Assembly (NCBI RefSeq): GCF_001544915.2
Contig: NZ_FCOE02000002.1
Coordinates: 186,001-250,000 of the forward strand
Direction: 5' to 3'
Source: Caballeronia pedi
GTDB lineage: Bacteria; Pseudomonadota; Gammaproteobacteria; Burkholderiales; Burkholderiaceae
DNA length: 64,000 nucleotides
A program made the position numbers and the translations under genes. Positions 62,549 through 64,000 of the stretch are shown piece after piece. Each line of letters opens with the position of its first letter. Within the stretch, counting starts at the first letter, position 1. The notes beneath the pieces were generated by a model. It was not told where the DNA came from and searched no databases. It saw only the letters and a list, made by a program, of their open reading frames with translations.

Positions 62549-64000
62549 ATCGGCGGCAGCCGTCATCACGCGCGCGACTTTTCCTTCTTCCATCCAGACG
62601 ACCTTGTCGGCGGCACCGAACCAGCGATCGTCGTGACTGACTGCAATGACTGTCTTGCCGGCCGCCTTCAGTCGCGGCAGCAGTTTCTCGTAGTAATAGC
62701 GACGGAACTGAGGGTCCTGATCGGCGGCCCATTCATCGAAGATCAGCACGGGCCGCCCTTCGGCGAGCGCGCTGACCATCGCGAGCCGCTTGCGCTGCCC
62801 GCTCGACAGATCCGTCGTGCTGAAGCGCCCGAGCTTGTAATGAACCTTGTCGGAGAGGTCCATTTCCCTGATCAGCTCGGCCAGATCATCCTGCGCGGCA
62901 TCGAGGCCATAGAGACGATCGAACAGATGAAAGTCGGAGAAGATCACCGAGAACAATTGCCGATACGCCGTTGCATTGGCATCGGTGACGTTCTTTTCAT
63001 CCCAGCGCACTTCGCCGCTATCCTGCGCGTACAACTGCGTGACCAGATTGAGCAAGGTCGATTTGCCGCTGCCGTTGCCGCCGGCGATGAACGTCACTTC
63101 ACCCGCCTTGATGAAGAGATCGCACGGACCGACGTGAAAGCCCTGCTGTCCGTCCGGATTCTTGTAGCTGTAGCTCACGCCGCGCAGCGTGATGCCGTGC
63201 GCCAGTACGGGCGCCGATGCGTCGGGCCCGGATTCCGCCGCGCGTTTGACCTGCTCCAGTTCGCGTTCGAGCACGTCCAGACGGTCCACGGCGAGATCGG
63301 CGCGGGACACCGCGGGCAGCGCCTGAATCAGACTGGCGATGGCGCCGCCCGAGAACACGATGACGAGAATGATCTTCGCCGGCGTCGACGTATCGCTGAT
63401 GTAGTACGGAATCAGAAACACCATGCAGCCGAGCAGGCCATAGAAGAACGCGTCGCTGAGCGTCTGGCCGCGATTGAAGCCGCGCCCCGAACTCACGCGC
63501 AAATCCTGCACGGCGAGCGCCCGCTGCACGATGTAGTTATCGAAGAGGTCGGTGTCGCGGCGCGCATTCATCTTGATTTCGCGAAAGCCGCGCAGCAGAT
63601 GATCGAAGCTCGAACGAAACGCGCTTTCCAGTTCTGTCGCTTCTTTGGAAAGCGCTTCCGCATACTTGTAGCTGCTGCGATAAAAGAATGTTGCGACGCC
63701 CAGAAACAGCAGCGTGACACCGAACGCAATCAGCGACAGGTAGCCGATATACAGCGCCGAAGACAATAGTTGCGTGACGAAATAAATCAGCACGATGACG
63801 GTCGGCGCGGCTTCCTCGATGGTCTGCAAGTCCCGGCCGATGGCAAAGTCCACGCGCATCGCGCCGATGTTCTCATAGGCCTCCAGATCCAGCGATCGCA
63901 CCGCCCGCGCGATGCTCAGGCGTTTCTGCAGGATGAAGTTGGAAATCACGGTGGTGGTGGCGTTGAGCGCATAGTTCATCGCCAGAAGCAGCGCGACGCT
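62543..64000 (-). CDS. Cyclic-peptide ABC exporter (PvdE/SyrD type), 5' end outside the window
   Basis: The frame is open to the window end, so the N-terminus is missing and 485 residues are seen. It is a fused permease/ATPase of the cyclic-peptide export family: helices (VIVLIYFVTQLLSSALYIG), then an ATPase with Walker A GGNGSGKST, signature LSSGQRKRLA, Walker B RPVLIFDEWAADQD, and switch SHDD. These are the marks of PvdE, OrbE and SyrD, which export siderophore precursors or lipopeptides. It lies on the opposite strand from, and 54 kb away from, the NRPS at the left edge; whether it serves that siderophore or another peptide made beyond the window cannot be told here. Confidence 0.93.
   Translation of the reverse strand, partial: SVALLLAMNYALNATTTVISNFILQKRLSIARAVRSLDLEAYENIGAMRVDFAIGRDLQTIEEAAPTVIVLIYFVTQLLSSALYIGYLSLIAFGVTLLFLGVATFFYRSSYKYAEALSKEATELESAFRSSFDHLLRGFREIKMNARRDTDLFDNYIVQRALAVQDLRVSSGRGFNRGQTLSDAFFYGLLGCMVFLIPYYISDTSTPAKIILVIVFSGGAIASLIQALPAVSRADLAVDRLDVLERELEQVKRAAESGPDASAPVLAHGITLRGVSYSYKNPDGQQGFHVGPCDLFIKAGEVTFIAGGNGSGKSTLLNLVTQLYAQDSGEVRWDEKNVTDANATAYRQLFSVIFSDFHLFDRLYGLDAAQDDLAELIREMDLSDKVHYKLGRFSTTDLSSGQRKRLAMVSALAEGRPVLIFDEWAADQDPQFRRYYYEKLLPRLKAAGKTVIAVSHDDRWFGAADKVVWMEEGKVARVMTAAADT

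Noticed and set aside
1..64000. CRISPR array, insertion sequence, prophage or rRNA/tRNA genes
   Set aside because: No regularly spaced repeats, transposase or phage-structural motifs, and no RNA gene signature were seen on either strand.

Overview
The window is about 64 kb of GC-rich DNA, densely coding, with genes packed on both strands and no rRNA, tRNA, insertion sequence, phage gene or CRISPR array that I could find. The gene content points to Burkholderia sensu lato (Paraburkholderia/Caballeronia/Burkholderia): an ornibactin/malleobactin-like hydroxamate siderophore locus, malate synthase G, Omp32-type porin, OFA-type transporter with its small subunit, DUF4410 and DUF4019 proteins, and many LysR/MFS pairs. 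The genus is an inference from gene content, not from a marker gene.

Left edge (1-9251): the 3' end of a siderophore locus. It holds the last A-T-C-T part of an NRPS, an ornithine N5-monooxygenase, a TonB-dependent receptor, an N5-hydroxyornithine formyltransferase and a GNAT acyltransferase. Together they would make and re-import an ornithine-hydroxamate peptide siderophore. A strong terminator lies between the receptor and the formyltransferase. 9358-15072: an iron-type alcohol dehydrogenase, a 67-aa orphan, a urea transporter/class II aldolase/tautomerase operon, and malate synthase G. 15252-17481: a small accessory-looking islet with a HepT/MntA toxin-antitoxin pair and a secreted subtilase. 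17596-23334: a three-subunit molybdenum aldehyde oxidoreductase (PaoABC-like), a 35-aa membrane peptide and a metabolite:H+ symporter. 23520-26784: a LysR regulator with an M20 amidohydrolase and an M14-like zinc peptidase.

26961-34810: small secreted proteins, a HiPIP, an OFA-family MFS transporter with its 45-aa small subunit, an aldehyde dehydrogenase-DUF779 pair preceded by a palindrome and a sigma-54-like promoter, and an acyl-CoA synthetase/enoyl-CoA hydratase operon. 35033-42790: two glutathione transferases, a quinone reductase with divergent LysR, a porin, galactose mutarotase, a HAD phosphatase and DAHP synthase. 42850-50613: a chemoreceptor, a FUSC-like membrane protein, a winged-helix regulator with a beta-propeller protein, a GGDEF-EAL protein and a DUF4410 protein.

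50700-64000: an MFS exporter, a LysR/MFS/M81 peptidase/epoxide-hydrolase-like cluster, an orphan CadR-type MerR regulator with a clear operator, PhoX with a Pho box, a polygalacturonase gene interrupted by one in-frame TAG, and the 3' part of a cyclic-peptide (PvdE/SyrD-type) ABC exporter cut by the window end.

I did not find one clearly unprecedented multi-gene system. The most interesting items are the orphan CadR promoter pointing at a tiny zinc-ribbon gene, the sigma-54/palindrome control of the aldehyde dehydrogenase-DUF779 pair, the thioesterase-less NRPS terminus, the regulator/beta-propeller pair, and several candidate operators and RNA hairpins that look functional by position. All positions and motifs were read by eye; no database search was run.
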